A stretch of 64,000 bases of DNA from Brachypodius melanocephalos (GCA_013398615.1 VZSR01003049.1:1348979-1412978); one strand, 5' to 3'. Numbered from the stretch's first letter, positions 1 to 13,774 are shown. The notes: generated by a model from the letters alone, not told the origin. Numbers and translations: made by a program.

Positions 1-560
1 TGTTATCCACAGTGAGATTCCCATTAATTTTCATGGAGCCAGGATTTTTTTCAGTTCTTTTGTCATTATTGCTATCTGTCCATTGTAGGAGAAGGGAATA
101 CAGGTGACCTTGTCCCTGATAAGNNNNNNNNNNNNNNNNNNNNNNNNNNNNNNNNNNNNNNNNNNNNNNNNNNNNNNNNNNNNNNNNNNNNNNNNNNNNN
201 NNNNNNNNNNNNNNNNNNNNNNNCTAACAAGAGGGCTGCTGCAACAATCCATTATGTGCAATCTAGTAGCAAATAAAAGACTACATCTCATCAAGATCTT
301 GTCATGCTAATCTCCATATGACTATGAAATGAGAGACTGTCCCAGGAGGAACTATCTGAGAGGGAAAGTGAGAGGCTGGAATTCTCATTTGTATGAAGAA
401 ACCCTGCCAGTCTGTGTAAGGACTGAATGTGTAAGGACCTCATTGGTTTTTACCGCACTGAAGAGCAAAGCTTAGTAGACAGGATGTTGGCAAAGCTAAT
501 TGTTAATTTGATAGTAGAAAGGGCATATGGTAAGTAACTACATTGTGTACTGTTTTCCAG
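1..560 (+). other. NWD2: NWD2 intron (3' part), with assembly gap
   Basis: This is intronic sequence ahead of the first visible NWD2 exon. It ends in a pyrimidine-rich acceptor, TGTTTTCCAG, at 551-560. A block of exactly 100 N occupies 124-223, the usual placeholder for a scaffold gap of unknown size, so distances across it are unreliable. I see no gene or recognisable repeat in the rest. Confidence 0.8.
124..223. other. assembly gap (100 N)
   Basis: The run is exactly 100 unresolved bases. That round number is a convention for gaps of unknown length, so real sequence may be missing here. It lies inside an NWD2 intron and does not touch a visible coding exon. Confidence 0.99.
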
Positions 561-677
561 GTCATAGACTTATACTGGGGAGTTGAAGCAGACGAATGGG
601 ACAGTCCTGAGCTCCAAAAGACTCGCATGAAGCTGCTTGAAGATTGCTTGAAAAGTTCTGCAGGTCCATGTTTTGTT
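561..677 (+). CDS. NWD2: NWD2 coding exon A (N-terminal region, ~residues 81-119)
   Basis: This is a 117-bp phase 0-0 exon encoding 39 residues. It begins VIDLYWGVEADEW and ends SSAGPCFV, which matches vertebrate NWD2. The D-x-x-W-G type motif is shared with the N-terminal region of related NACHT-WD proteins such as NWD1 and TEP1. The acceptor is TGTTTTCCAG|G. Two overlapping donors are possible: GTGGGT at 678-683 and GTATAA at 682-687. Only the first keeps the reading frame into the next exon, giving CFV|GLLGEKYGN, so the exon is ended at 677. The preceding ~80 residues, including the start codon, are upstream of the window. NWD2 is predicted to be an intracellular STAND-type NTPase with WD repeats; its biochemical role is poorly known, so no specific reaction is assigned. 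Confidence 0.9.
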
Positions 678-2378
678 GTGGGTATAAAAATAATGTTTTA
701 CTTTATAAGAAAAATACAGTGTTATCTATCCTAACATGCATGATTCAGTAACAAATGTCTTCTTTCTAAAATATTTTATGTTCATTGCTGTGCATTTGCT
801 ACGCAAATATTTCCCTATGCAGCTGTGTAGATTAACGGTGATTACTCAGTATTAGTGGAGAGGAAAGGATCTTTAATGATCAGTCCTCATAGCAAGATAG
901 GTATGACTACACTACTATCACAAACAAATTATTGACAACTTGTTTAAGGAGGCCACAGTTAATTATTTCCTAGTACTTCTCACACATGCATTATCAGCTG
1001 GCCTAGAAATACTTGCAAAGAACTATCTGCTCTGATGAGCATTTGTTGTTTCTTGTCATAAACACAGGACGATTTAGGATGCCAGGTATTAGAGAGTGAA
1101 AAAACAAAAGGAGGGTCAGTGACAACCTGAGGACCCGCTGAGTCTGTGGTATACTGATATCCAACTGATTGTTCTCTCTGTGGTCACTAGCTATACTTCA
1201 ATGCAAAACAGCCTTGAGACCACACCTTCACCATCCCAAATTTGATTTTCTACAGTATATTTGCCAAGAAAATACTTTACAAAAGGTACAAAGTTTTTCT
1301 CCTTTGTATCTAAATGTAGTTAAGTCAACTCTAATTCTTAGTCTTGTCATAAGAAAGAGAAAAAACTGCAAGTCCTTGACTACTTTTTAAAGGGAGGAAT
1401 GTGAAAGATTTTGTGAACTGAAACCACAGACTATCCGGTGGGATGGAAGGGATACACAACACTGCCTGCTGTGAAGGCTGGTGATCACATCTCTCCACGC
1501 CAAAGATTACACAAGGAGCAACCCGTAGCATGTGTAATTCTGTACTTCTATCACACCCTTACAACCATGTCTCTAGCTCTTATTCATTCACCAGTTTGCC
1601 TTACTTTCTTATTTAGCTTCAGAGTCCTGGAGAATAAAGACTTTACCATAAGAATCCAGCAGCTGGAGTACAGAGTCTGGGCTGGGTTTGATGCTGTCAG
1701 GACACTGTTTTTCACAAGCACACATTGGCCCAGATCTCTAGAGAGTTTGGGTAGCTTTCATCTTGTGTGACTATATTTAGTTTTCTGGGTTTTTTTTTTT
1801 TTTTCTACTTTCTATCTTCCCTTTGATGGAAAAAGCAGAGCTGGAACAGAAAGGCATGGAGTTTTTCATGTAGCAACAACCAGTATCCTTAGACATGGAT
1901 TTGTAAAATCTTTGATAGTGAAGAAAACCTTGTCATACACTATGGCTGCATATTTTAGCAGTTCACAATCTTGAAGCTTTTAGGGACTGCCTGCCTGATA
2001 TTGTTGCTAAAGAAATCAAGCCAAATCAGAATTTTTAAATAGAATGAAACAGTTAGCAAAGAAGTTGCAGTGAGCCAATGACTTCAATATTTATTTCAGG
2101 TTTTCCAAGTATGGGCCAAAGTAGTAGCTCTCCCAGTGACTAGACTGGCAAAGCCACAGAAATCTGTTTATGCATATTTGGTTTTTGCTCTGCTGTATCA
2201 TAGTGAGATGGAGTTTATTTCATCTACAACATAAATTGAAGATGATTCTACTCCAACAAGCATAATTATTTTTAATTTATAGTAACATAATGAAAAATTG
2301 ACTTTGGCACTGCAAGTTTCGGGCAACTTGCCATTTCTTGAGAAAGTTCTATAAAATGTGCCACTTCTTTTCAGCTGG

Positions 2379-2482
2379 TGTTTTTGTTTGGTTTGGTTTT
2401 TTGGTTTTTTGTTGGGTTGTGGGGTTTTCTGGGTTGGGTTTTTTGTGGGTTTTTTTTTGGTTGGTTTTTTTTTTTTTTTTTG
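2379..2482 (+). repeat. G/T-rich low-complexity tract
   Basis: About 100 bases are almost entirely G and T on the + strand. They are built from irregular GGTTTT / GGGTTTT units and end in a T run of about 20. A shorter relative occurs at 2866-2893. This is simple-sequence DNA in an intron; no gene is implied. Confidence 0.8.
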
Positions 2483-5400
2483 TAGTTATCAATTACCACT
2501 TTTGAATTGAGACACAGATCTAGGATGAAATGGAACTATTCAGAATTAGCTACTTGATACATATTGATTCTAGAAAGTGTTTGTGGCAATTTTTGCCTGC
2601 ATTGTAGTATTGGAAGGAGAGAAAATGAAATTCAGTCCTTAAATTAGTGCAGTGAATAAGTTGGAAGTACCAAGGTTTTTTTCCAAATATGAAACAACAA
2701 AATCAAAATTAACACATATTCATAAGCACAAGGAGAAGACAGTTTTGAAAAAAAATGCAAAACTAATTTCCTGTGAACAATGACTTTGGGAATGTGCAGT
2801 TCTGCCTCTATTAGTACTTGATTCAGTTAAGGGAAAGAAAAGTTGTTTGGATTTTGGTTAGGCTAGGTTTTTTGTTAGGTTGGGGTTTTTGTTTTCTGCT
2901 GTATAAAATCAGTGCCTATTATATTATTTAAATACTCAGTTTTCACTGTAGGTAAATACATACTATGCTATTTTTGATCTACAGAATAATTTATGAAGAC
3001 TAATTTGTGAGGGGTAAATACTTTTCATACAAATTTTATGCACAGATCTTGTCTTTGATCTACATGGGAAGATTGAAATGCAGTATATTTATTAAATTAT
3101 GAACTGCTTAAACTCTACATTGCAAAACAACACCAAAGAAAAAATGCATTCAGTGCATCACTGGAACCTTTACATTTACATACATCCTGCAAATTATAAC
3201 AAGAGTCACCACATCTAAACAAATCTAACTTGAGCTCTTGCATCGTCCCTTCTGTTTTCACTGGTCTGCTGAGATACCCCACAGAGTATTTCTGAAACTT
3301 CTCTTTCCACAGGCCTAGTGGGGATGTATAAAAGCTCTTTTCTGCACTTTCAGTCCAGGGCAAGGGCAGGAGGAAGCGACTGACAGGCCTGAATTCAGGA
3401 GAAACGCATGCATCACTTCCTGAACAGTTCCTACGGAAGCATAAAATTCTTTCAATTTCCATAGACCTAAAGAACCTAGGATTATAAATTTGAAATTCCA
3501 GTGGGATTTTAAATTAATATTAGCAATTCACAATATTGTGAATGCTATTTTGAATTGTGTATGTCCTTAAATCACACTGAAATTGAAGAGGAAGTACGGA
3601 AAATTATGGAGTGGAATGTTTCTACTGTTTGTATCTTTGTGTTCCTCAGTATAATGCATGCTTTAATTGTTCCATGAAGTATACTACTGCACTCTCCCTG
3701 CTTAGTACAAATGGTTGATAATTAATCTTGAGTGCATTCCAGCTCAGAGAAAATTCCAAATTATGTTATTCCTGCTCTGCTGGATCTCCTCAACTGCAGT
3801 TTCAGTTCTGGTGTTACTTTAAGATTTATTCCTAATGTAAAAACTAAATACAGGTTCTGGAATACCTGAGTTATATTTTGGTTTTGCTTTCCTGGGAAAA
3901 TCACCACGCACCTTAAGTTAGGGAAGCAAAAGCCAGTCAAATGTTTATACTAAAACATCCAGCTCAAGGGGAATGCTAAGTACCCAGTGCTTTTGGGGCA
4001 TTCAACAGAAGTTATCTGTGCTTGGGCATTTCAGTATTTAATTTTCCCCAAGGACACAGCTACTATTTATAGTTTTTAAGTGAATGAAGAGAAATACCTG
4101 GAGCCAGACATGGCAGAACAGTCCACCTCTTCCAGGAAAGTAAATTCCAAGGAAGAAATATCAAATTATTACTTTTCTTGTCACTCTGCATCTGATTTAA
4201 AACCCACCCAAATAAGAACTCCATCTAATATAAAGGGACATATCAGGAATGGCTCCATAGAAATTCTTGGCATCGATCTGGAGTAAAGTATATGTCTGCA
4301 GATACTAATCCTGTTTTAGATGGACTTGGCCAACAGGAACAATTCTTCTGTAAATATCAAAGCAGAGCTTTCTATATTTTGAAACCCTTCAAAAAAGACA
4401 AAGTGATCAATTTTAAAGAAAAATATGCAACTTCCCCCCAGCAAGCTTTGGTCTTCTTTCACAGCCTCCAGACTAAGAGGCAAAGGATGTCTGTCCCTTT
4501 CAATGCAGTTTGGCTCTGAACAACAGATACATACAGAAAGTGAAATCAAGCATGGGGGGATATTACATGATTAAGCTATTGTAAGTGAATTCCTTCATCT
4601 GCTTTTGGGATGGGAATGTATTTTCCTGTGAATCATCTCTGATTCTCCAGATCTTAAATACTTAGCCCTTTTTTCATACTTAGCCCATTGGAAACGGGTA
4701 TAAGATTCATCAGACAGCTTTTCCATGTAACACAGAAACTGCATGGGTTTTTATGTAGTCTAAAAATAACTTGCATTTTCAGTCAGAAGACTGCACATAT
4801 TTTCTGCTAAGTCACTGTACTTCCTTTTATTGACAGAAATACAATTTCTGGTGCTGCGTTCCAGAAAGGTTAAGTATTGTATTTAATATGAATGACCATA
4901 TTAGCAAGAATAAGATTAACATGAAGTCATATTTCCATCATTCTATGTAACGTGTAGAGGAAGAAATAGGCTGCATGAGATTTATGCAATTTATTTTCTC
5001 ATGACCCTCAAGAGCTTTACCAAACCATGTTCTGAGGTGGTACTGTAATCAGTTAAATGTAATGATCTATCCTGCAAATGAATCTGTAGATCAAAAATCC
5101 AGCATCAGCTATTCTGCAGAAATGAGAGGGATGGATGCTACTTCTGTGTAAAGAAACAGCATATTTTACAATATTTAGCAGGCAACTGGTGAGTTCAAAG
5201 CGAGATATTAATAGTGTTGCTTGCACCTAGCACCTTCCCTTTTCTCAAATACAGACATCCAGTTCAGAGACTCTTCGGACCTCCAATAACAGAGCTAGAA
5301 AGAAACACTTGACCAAAAAATAAATAGTTCACTTTTCAGTCTGATTATTGTTCAATCCAGCTAGCAGTAGCTGGGTCTTTTTTTTTTTTTCTTTATTTTT

Positions 5401-8400
5401 ATTTTTTGAATAATCAGCATGTGTAATTTCACAGGATCCCTCTTTCTTCAATGAAAGATGCTAATTTAAGAAGTAAAATTAAAAACAGTATGAGTGTTCT
5501 TCTCTCTCAAAATATTTGCATTCAGTGCAAGGTGCTTTTCTGGATTTTGTGTCCTGTTAATATGCTATTCTTTCTTTCATAACTAGAGAACCTCATAGAG
5601 TATTTTTTTTCTTTCATTTCACCTTGAAAAAATGAAGCATAGAATATTTGCTTAGAAAACTAGGAAGACTGCAATCATTGTGAATAAATTGCATGTTCTT
5701 TTCTTGTTAGCTCTTTTGTGCAGTATAGAAATTAATGCTTGAAACGGTTTTAAAATGCTTTAGTATACTAGTGCTAGTCATGGCTGGAAAAACAGTTCAT
5801 CAGCTGGCCACATGCTTTTGGCAGACCATATACTCTGCCTCTCAGTCATACAACTGCGTGGCACAGGCAAGAAAGACAGTGTTTTCATTCAGGCAAGTGG
5901 CATATATATTTTTTGCCTTTTTTTTTTTTAATTTCCATGGACATCGGCTAGAGAATTTTTAAACTTTTGGCCAATTATTTGACCTGTTACCTTCAGGCAG
6001 TACTTAATATTCAGCTTGTATAAGTTTGTATGGTTGCCATTAATTATAAGTCAAATAACCTATTATGTAAAAATTAGTGTTAGAGAAGTCATGAAGATGT
6101 CCCAATAGAAAAGCACTATTTTGTTTTATCCCATCCTTGAAGAAGTATGGCAAGCTAAGTGAATTCATAAAGTTGATTTTTTTCATCTGTATAATAAATG
6201 GAAAGCTAATATTGGGTAATTCTGAAGAACACGGTTTGAAATATGGCAGTTGTAAAGATGACTTTATGAAAAGATGGGTTTATATTTAATACAATTTAAA
6301 TTATCAGAAAGAGCAATCTCATTGTGATATTTGGTAATGTGAATTGGCTGTAAAGATTTTTGACACTGAACACCTTAAGTGATGCTGGTTTTGAGAATCC
6401 ATAACCTTTGTCAAGTGCCTAAAGGGTTTGGTGCTTGTCTTAGTTTTTTCCTTCAGTTCAGCTTCTTTACAATATCTTTTGCATTTTTGCATTCTCTCCT
6501 TAACTGTTCAGTTGATTACTTTCTTTTCACAGGAAATAGTCCAGCTATGCTGCAGTGCTTTCTGTCCTCTGAATTTATAATTTAATAAATGGTAAAAAGG
6601 GTTTTCTCCCTCCAATTATGTGAAAAGCAGGGAATACATGCAAATCATGTAAGAACATTAAAAGGAGGCCTACACTTCTACTCTCTGATCAGTGTGGACT
6701 TCACTGAGCCATCATAATGAAAGGAATTTTCTAATAATTTCTTTTCATCTTTGAAGGCCTAGACTGATGAAATAACCTGTTCAGAGAGTACCAGCCACCA
6801 ATTGTCCCAAATAACAAAAGCCAACACCAGCTGGCTTGGAAAAAATAATTATTTGTTACAAACAACACATAAGGATACAAAAATCATAAATAAAAGTTAT
6901 CCAAATCAAGGAACTAGTAAAAAACAAATAACGTAGGCCATTCCACTTGTACTTGCAAAGCAGAATTGATGTTATGTTCTGGTACTTGTTTTTCATTTAG
7001 TAATACACTAAGTTATGAGTGTATTAAAATTTGCTGGAACTAAGGTCACCTATACTAAAAATTTTTCTGAGGGTCTTCATTTATATTTTACGTAAGACAT
7101 GTTTATTAATAATGTTTTAGGTGATTCATTCCACACTACACAGTCATGGGTCATATCAGGTTCTCAATGATTGCATTACTCTATGAAAGTTGTGAAATCG
7201 TTTTTTTGACATTTAGTTACATAATTAGGTTTTCATTTGCAAACTCAACGATTACTAATCTGTGTAGCTCTAATAAGAAGGGAGAAAAAATTAAAAAAGA
7301 AATTTGCAGTGAAATGTCATGTCATGTTACAACAGCTTCAGTATTTCTAAAGTCAGGAGGGGTGTTGAAAATTCCATTACACCATCAGCTATTTCTGCCT
7401 CTGATAATACTCATTAATTAACTCCTTCCAATACCTTCCTAGTGGCTGTGTATGTTACTAAGAACACACAGCTTAACTGTGTTACAAAAAAGCATAAATA
7501 TATGTCTGTCTCCAACAAGGTGTGTGTATGTGCGTACAGTGGGATCTGGGTAGGTTTTGCAGTTCTAATAACCCCTTCTCAACTGCTGCAACTTTGGAGG
7601 TTACTACAGACTAGATGCCTCTGTCAATCCCTTAAGTGTCTTACTCAGCCCTTTTTGCCTCGCTCAAATTTAGCTCAATCACAGCTCTTTGCCTCACCAT
7701 TTAACACCTAAATACCATCCCAAAATGACAATGTAGAAACTAAGATGCCTTTCTGATAAATACAAGAAAGAGCATATTTCACAGGAAATAAAGATATGGC
7801 CCCTTCTGGCATGCAAAGTATACCAAAGAGGGCAGTAAGAATGCAGAGGAGTGACAGCTTTTAATTTCAGGGATTGGTGTCCAGAAGCCAGTGCCCTGTC
7901 CTCCCAGCTGACTACACTGATACACTCAGAGTATCTTCTTCCTTTCTGACTCCGTAATACCTGTGTCCCTGGATACTCAGGAAGGCACGTTGGCACAGCA
8001 GTAGTTGGAGAAGCTTTTCCCCATTTAGCCACACTTCACCTGTGAGATGCAAGACAGGGTTTCAGATCACAATTCTTTCTGGCTTGGATGAGTGTTGTGA
8101 TTATTTTACAAAGCAGGGAAGGTTACACCACCATGCCTTCTTCTAAAAGACAATATTGATCTCCTTGCTGTTTCCAAGAAAGGTGCATTCCCCATTCTCT
8201 GTAAGAAGGGTAGTGATTTCCACAGACAAGGTTATTGACTTCTGTCTGGGCTATGTGCTACAGTCTTTTATTAAACCTAACCCTTTTGATTTGTTTTTCT
8301 ACCCAGTTCCACTCTCATCAAGTGTTACAGGACCTGTCAGAGAGTTGACAGAAATCTGGACTGTAGTAGGAACTACCCACAAGGTCCTAAGCTTTATGTG

Positions 8401-11400
8401 AAAGGAAAAATATCCATGCCTGTCAAGAAATCTCCCATGCAATTTCAAAAATAGAGAAAAGTGAGAAAAACACGTTTGTTTGGAGAATCAGAGCAAGCAC
8501 CTCAGATCTTTAGGCAGAGGTAGACAAAATCTCCAGTCCTTCCTCTATGCTATCTTTATTCGCTGACCTCTTCTCTAATTATATATCCTTTTTGACTGAT
8601 TTTCTCATCTGCATCTATGATTAGGCTGATTAAAGACCCAGCAATGATAAGTAATGAAGGAAAAGGCAACAAAATGCAATTGGTGCTGCATGATCCTGTA
8701 GAAGACAGGGAGATTGAGACAGGGAGGAAGACCATTGATACTTTCCCAGCCAGGAGGAAGGAGAGTTCTGACAAAGCAAACTGTATCAGGGAAGTAGGTC
8801 ATGATTTCTTCTGAGGAAGCACATTCACTCTGTATGATAGACTGATAGCTCCTACACACTATGTCCTGAGAAATTACTCATCATTATTTCATATCTCCCT
8901 ACCACTAGGGAAAAGCTTTGAGATTAAAAAATTCCACACTGTGGGTGAAGTTCAGAGAATTGGCTTATTTACAACCATATTTGGCTGCTCTCTTTAATTT
9001 TCTGAAATACAGGTCAAGCATCAAGAAACTCCACCATCATTTTCTTCTTTTCTACACCTTTTATGTCAAGAACTGTACTCACAGCAAAACACTTCAGCAC
9101 TTGCACCTTATCCTTCCAGTCCCAATTGTAGTCAGTTTTCTTACAAGGTAGTTCAACAATCCTTTTTGTTCTCATGGAACTGAAACCAAGACCTGTCTCA
9201 AGTTTCTGAAACTCATATAGTACCCCCAGAGTACTTCTGCAGTGCTTCCAGGGAAGAGAGAAATTAGGGCTTGGTTCTATGAAACAACACACTGCAATTT
9301 TTCTCAAGCCAAGGAACATAAATATATACCCGGGCAGGTGGAAAAACAATTCTCAGCACAGACATGTCTTTATTATGCCTTCAATTTCCTATTCACTTCA
9401 GTAACTTCAATTAAAAATTGTATTTCTTGTGTTTTCTACAGTCAGCTGAAGTTCTAAAATTAATTCTATTTATTCACAGCTTCAACCTATGGAGAAGAAG
9501 TGAATGAAAATGATACTGCTCTATGGTATCATTTTCCCCTTAAAAATAAAAAGGAAAAAGTGTAAAATAACCATTTCATCGCTGCTGATACATAAATACA
9601 CATCCCTTGCACATCAAAATAGAAATACTCAAAATAAAATGCTTATTTTGCAAGCTATCATTAGCCTCATTTTATGGATAGGCAGTCTGAGTCAGTGGCA
9701 AAAGTATCAGGAACTTACAAGTTTCCATACTGAGATGTAGTAAAAATGGAAAGAAGATTTAAGACATCTGCAGCAGCTCTAATGTTCTGTCTGATAAGCT
9801 ACACTGCTTTACAACTCTTGGCAGAGAAGAAGAATGCTGCTCTAAAAGACACTTTGACCTGTACATCCCAGAAATTACAGATTATGACATTTTTGTGGTT
9901 TTTTCATATTTTTAATTTCTAATGGTAATATATTGGGGAGACTTAATACCAATACAACATAACTTTTTTCCTTTGATAGGCAAGAAAAGCCATCCAATGT
10001 ATTTATTTATTGGGAGGACGTTCTCCCTGTGTTTCTATCATGAGGTACTTACACTGTACCTCACTGCAGCTAGAAGTACAATAAAAAGGAGTAGAGGCAG
10101 TTATTTTCAGGACATCTCCTGGGCACCAGCTACTCTGGAATTCCCTAAAACATGGCTTAGTTTAAGCATAGTATTACAGCTTTCTTCACCTTGATTTCAG
10201 TTTCCAGTACAATGGCTTGGAGTTTGCCATAACAAGCAATTTACATGTATATTCCATTGAGATAAATTGAAGTAAACATATTTTTATGGCTTTAGTTCTG
10301 ATGATTCACTATTGTTTAACGATTAGCATTTTTGCTTTGAATTTGAAATGAGTTGGTTATTGTTCCTTTAAGTTATAAAAAAAATAATAAAATATGACAT
10401 TCTTTTCTGTTTGTTTTTTGCTAGTAAATTCTTGATTTCAAGGCCTAGCAGGCAGGGACCCAGCCAATCCTGTTGTTTTAATTTTCTTTTTTTTCCCCAA
10501 AACAATATGTCTGGCTGCACCTGCACATTTTATATCACAGAAGTGATTTCTACAGTATACTGTTAGAACAGAGTTATCATATACTTGCAAGAAACCAGAA
10601 AGAGCAATAGTTGTGTTAAATTTCTTAGGACGGGTTGTTAAATAAAAGGCCCTTAAAAACTGGTATCCTCACCATTTGTTTCAGATTTTCAAGATGTGGA
10701 TTACTGTATATTTGGTTATATCAGTTAAGCCCACATTTCTGCAGACAAGAAGGGTGAACATGCTGACATGTTAAAATTCTCTGTGTCTTCCTTAACTTGA
10801 ATGGCTTCCTAGGCAAGTTTGCACATGCAAATGCATTGTCTTACCATCTCCAAATTCAATATGAAAGACAAGACATAGAAAGTACCCAGCATGCATGTAA
10901 AAAGTAAGATTAGAAAACAATGGAGCATTTCTTGTAGTTATGCTGAAGTGATTCTGTCTCCATACATACAAATATAGCAACTGACAGAAATTGATGGGTA
11001 CTGGAATCTGATTGCAGTAAGTATGCTTTTTAGAAAAAATATTTGGATGAAATCTGATGTCTTTTAAGCCTGGTGCTAAATATAAATTTTATTCATAAAT
11101 TTTATTTGTAATTTTTTATTTATAATTCAATATTTCACTTTTTTCTTTGTATCTTTTTTGTCTATAGAAGTCTGATCTACTACATAGTAACATATCAGCT
11201 AACACGTGTGTGAACATCCCATTTAGCAGTAGAGAAATAAATGTATTTGTCTGAGAAAAAAGGGCTATTTGACTGAAATGTATGGCTTTAAAGAGGAAAA
11301 AAGGTTTTATTTCATAAGAAAGATTTTACTACAAAAGGGAGGAAGCCTAGAAGCAAAGGCTGTGGAAGCAGGGAGTTAGGTCTCTAACCCTAGGATAAAG

Positions 11401-13239
11401 AGAAGGCAATGAATAGTAAGTCATCATAGGGGAGAGAGGGATCCAGAGAACTTTGTATCCTGTGTTAGTCATGCAAACCATGGAAAGATAACATTCATTT
11501 TTCTGTTGCAGTTAATAATCAGTTGCTTATACAATGCTGTGAGATTGCTTGCAGAGAAAGGAGCTGCAGGAGCATGGCCTTTGATGTGTGACTGTTACCC
11601 TATCATTCAAGCTCTGAAGCATGATGAGTAGGGTTTATACCTGGTGACCAGAGACTCGTCCTTCTTCCAGTTCAGGGGAGGTTTTGAAACAGGGCTTTTG
11701 CACCAGGGGTGTGCTTTGTTCTTACATGCTTTGCTCCAGTGGTTGCCCACAACCTACACCAGATTTCTGTGTGAGACCTCCCGCTGAGGCATGGCATGAT
11801 CCAGACTGCAGTCCACAGCTCTCCTGGGAATGGTAGAACACCTCTCTGACAACAGATGAACTTAATGCCCCATGGTGTTTTAAAAGCACTTAAATCTCTC
11901 CAATTTTCAGCCCCTGTTGTGAGGCAATGAGCACCTCTTCAATAATGTGAGATACTCATTCTCCTAATGGAGTTGTTCTACTTTGAATAAGTGATCTTAG
12001 TTTAAGCTTGTATTAATTTAGCAGGCTGAAATGTGACTCACTCAGGACCTCATCCCAGCGGTCAAGGCTTTCCTCCTTCAGGAGTGAGAAGTTTCTGAGC
12101 TTAGTGAGCAGTGAGGAAAAAGAAGGAGAGAGCTGAGAATTAGGAAAAACAGCTTCCACTATGTGGTTATGACTAACCATTGCATACCTGTCCCAGCTCT
12201 GAGTCCTGGCCCAGGCTTAATGCCCTGCACTTTTCCTGTCGCACACGGGGACAGTAATGCTTCCTAATTCCTCATGCATCTTACAAAACCAAATTGTTTA
12301 AGGAGTGCTTAGTTCTGTACACAAGGAAGTATATTAAGTTGAAAAAATGAACTGTGGTTAGATTTAATTCCTTCAAAGATGATTTCTTGAATGCTTGATC
12401 AAACTGAATTGAATGTTTATTCACTCAAAATTTGAATTCAATTAATTTTGAAATTTAATTCATTCAAAATTTGAAGAATGCTTATTCTTGAAAAGCTGGC
12501 AAGCCAGGACTGCTCTGAGAAGAGGCAGAGAGGACCTATGTATGCACTTCAGTGTCATATGTCTTCACAAAGACCAAGAAATAGAACTGATTCCAATTAG
12601 CCCAGCAAAAGATCATTGGATCAGATCTCTGTTGGTAAAATGGGGAAAAAAAATTGTTGCTCTTAAGTTGACAAGTACCTAAAACCACTCCATAAAACAT
12701 TACAAATCTGACTTCTCAAATGGCTTCACTTGCAGATGTCAATATAGAATTTCTTAGAAAAAGATTAATTAAACCAATCAGTAATTAGTATCATTTACTG
12801 TTATTTGACAGATGCTTTTTATTAAAATTACCACAAAATATCTTAGCTGGAATTAAATATATCTAAAATTTCAGTATGTTTTGGTTTAATATAATGTATG
12901 GCATCAGAATTCATAAATATTTTAGTGATGATGTCTGAACTAATATGATATGCCACGTGAATCCCTCATATCTCAAGATCAAATCTAAATCTTCTTTGTG
13001 TCCTCTTTTTGGTCATTATTGTGACTGCATCTACATCTTTCCACACCAAGAATATCAGAATGTAAAATATTTCCCATCTTGTAGATAATATTTTTTTTAA
13101 CCTTCATTTAATGGTGATTTCAGCCTCAGGCTCAACAAAGCATCCCTGATGGAAACCCAAATGGATGGGTTTATGTGCTGGGTTGTAGTATAGGATTAGC
13201 ACAAAGTATTCTGTCACCATCTTCATGAATCCAATTGTT

Positions 13240-13765
13240 GGAGCAGTGTTTTTTCCCAGGCCCCCTCCCTCTGGGCCATCTTCTGTTAATGACTTATCAA
13301 ACACCACCCCTCCCTCTGGGTCATCTTCTGTTAACAGCTTATCAAACACCACCCTCTCCTTATCTTCTGTTAACGACTATAGATAACTCCCTCCGGGAGT
13401 TAATGTGCGATATACAGGATCCATCTGCATGACTCATCTCCCCATTGTGAGATGCTCCGCCCAGGGGGAGGAGCCAAGCATTCTCACCTGGATATAATCT
13501 GGGATTTTGAACAGTACAGGCAGCTCTTGGATACTGGATTTCCCAGAGGACCTGAGCTACCAAACCTTTTCTATGAGATCACTGCTTCAGGAAGACCACC
13601 TCATCTAGACTGCTTCCATCATTCTCCTTAGGCTGTATTCTGACCCTGTCAGTGGTCTTTTGGTATTATTGCTTTTATTTTATTTTACTTTTTTTTCCTT
13701 TCTTCATATTAAATTGTATTTCTGACTTAGAGCCTCTCACTTGTTTTGCTTTCAAACTACAACTA
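13240..13765 (+). mobile_element. solo LTR, avian ERVL-like
   Basis: The segment resembles avian ERVL-type long terminal repeats. It has a GC-richer U3 with a GGGGGAGGAGCC box near 13455-13470, a TATA-like GATATAAT at about 13492-13499, and a T-rich 3' part with an ATTAAATT poly(A)-like signal near 13709-13716. Together these indicate + orientation. No internal retroviral genes and no second LTR are present, so it is probably a solo LTR left by recombination. The 5' limit is uncertain because a minisatellite occupies the first ~120 bp and no clean target-site duplication was found. The family assignment rests on memory of zebra finch LTRs and needs a Repbase comparison. Confidence 0.6.
13260..13376 (+). 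repeat. minisatellite inside the LTR (~46-bp unit, ~2.5 copies)
   Basis: Two near-identical units start near 13262 and 13308. Each contains CCCTCCCTCTGGG, then a CATCTTCTGTTAA core, then CTTATCAAACACCA. A shortened, diverged third copy starts near 13351. The array also explains the repetitive minus-strand open frame at 13104-13352, which is simply its translation. Confidence 0.85.
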
Positions 13766-13774
13766 CAAGTCTAT

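Noticed and set aside
13104..13352. 82-codon minus-strand open frame with repeated VFDK-LTED units
   Set aside because: It is the reverse translation of the LTR minisatellite and its flank; the repetition comes from the DNA repeat.
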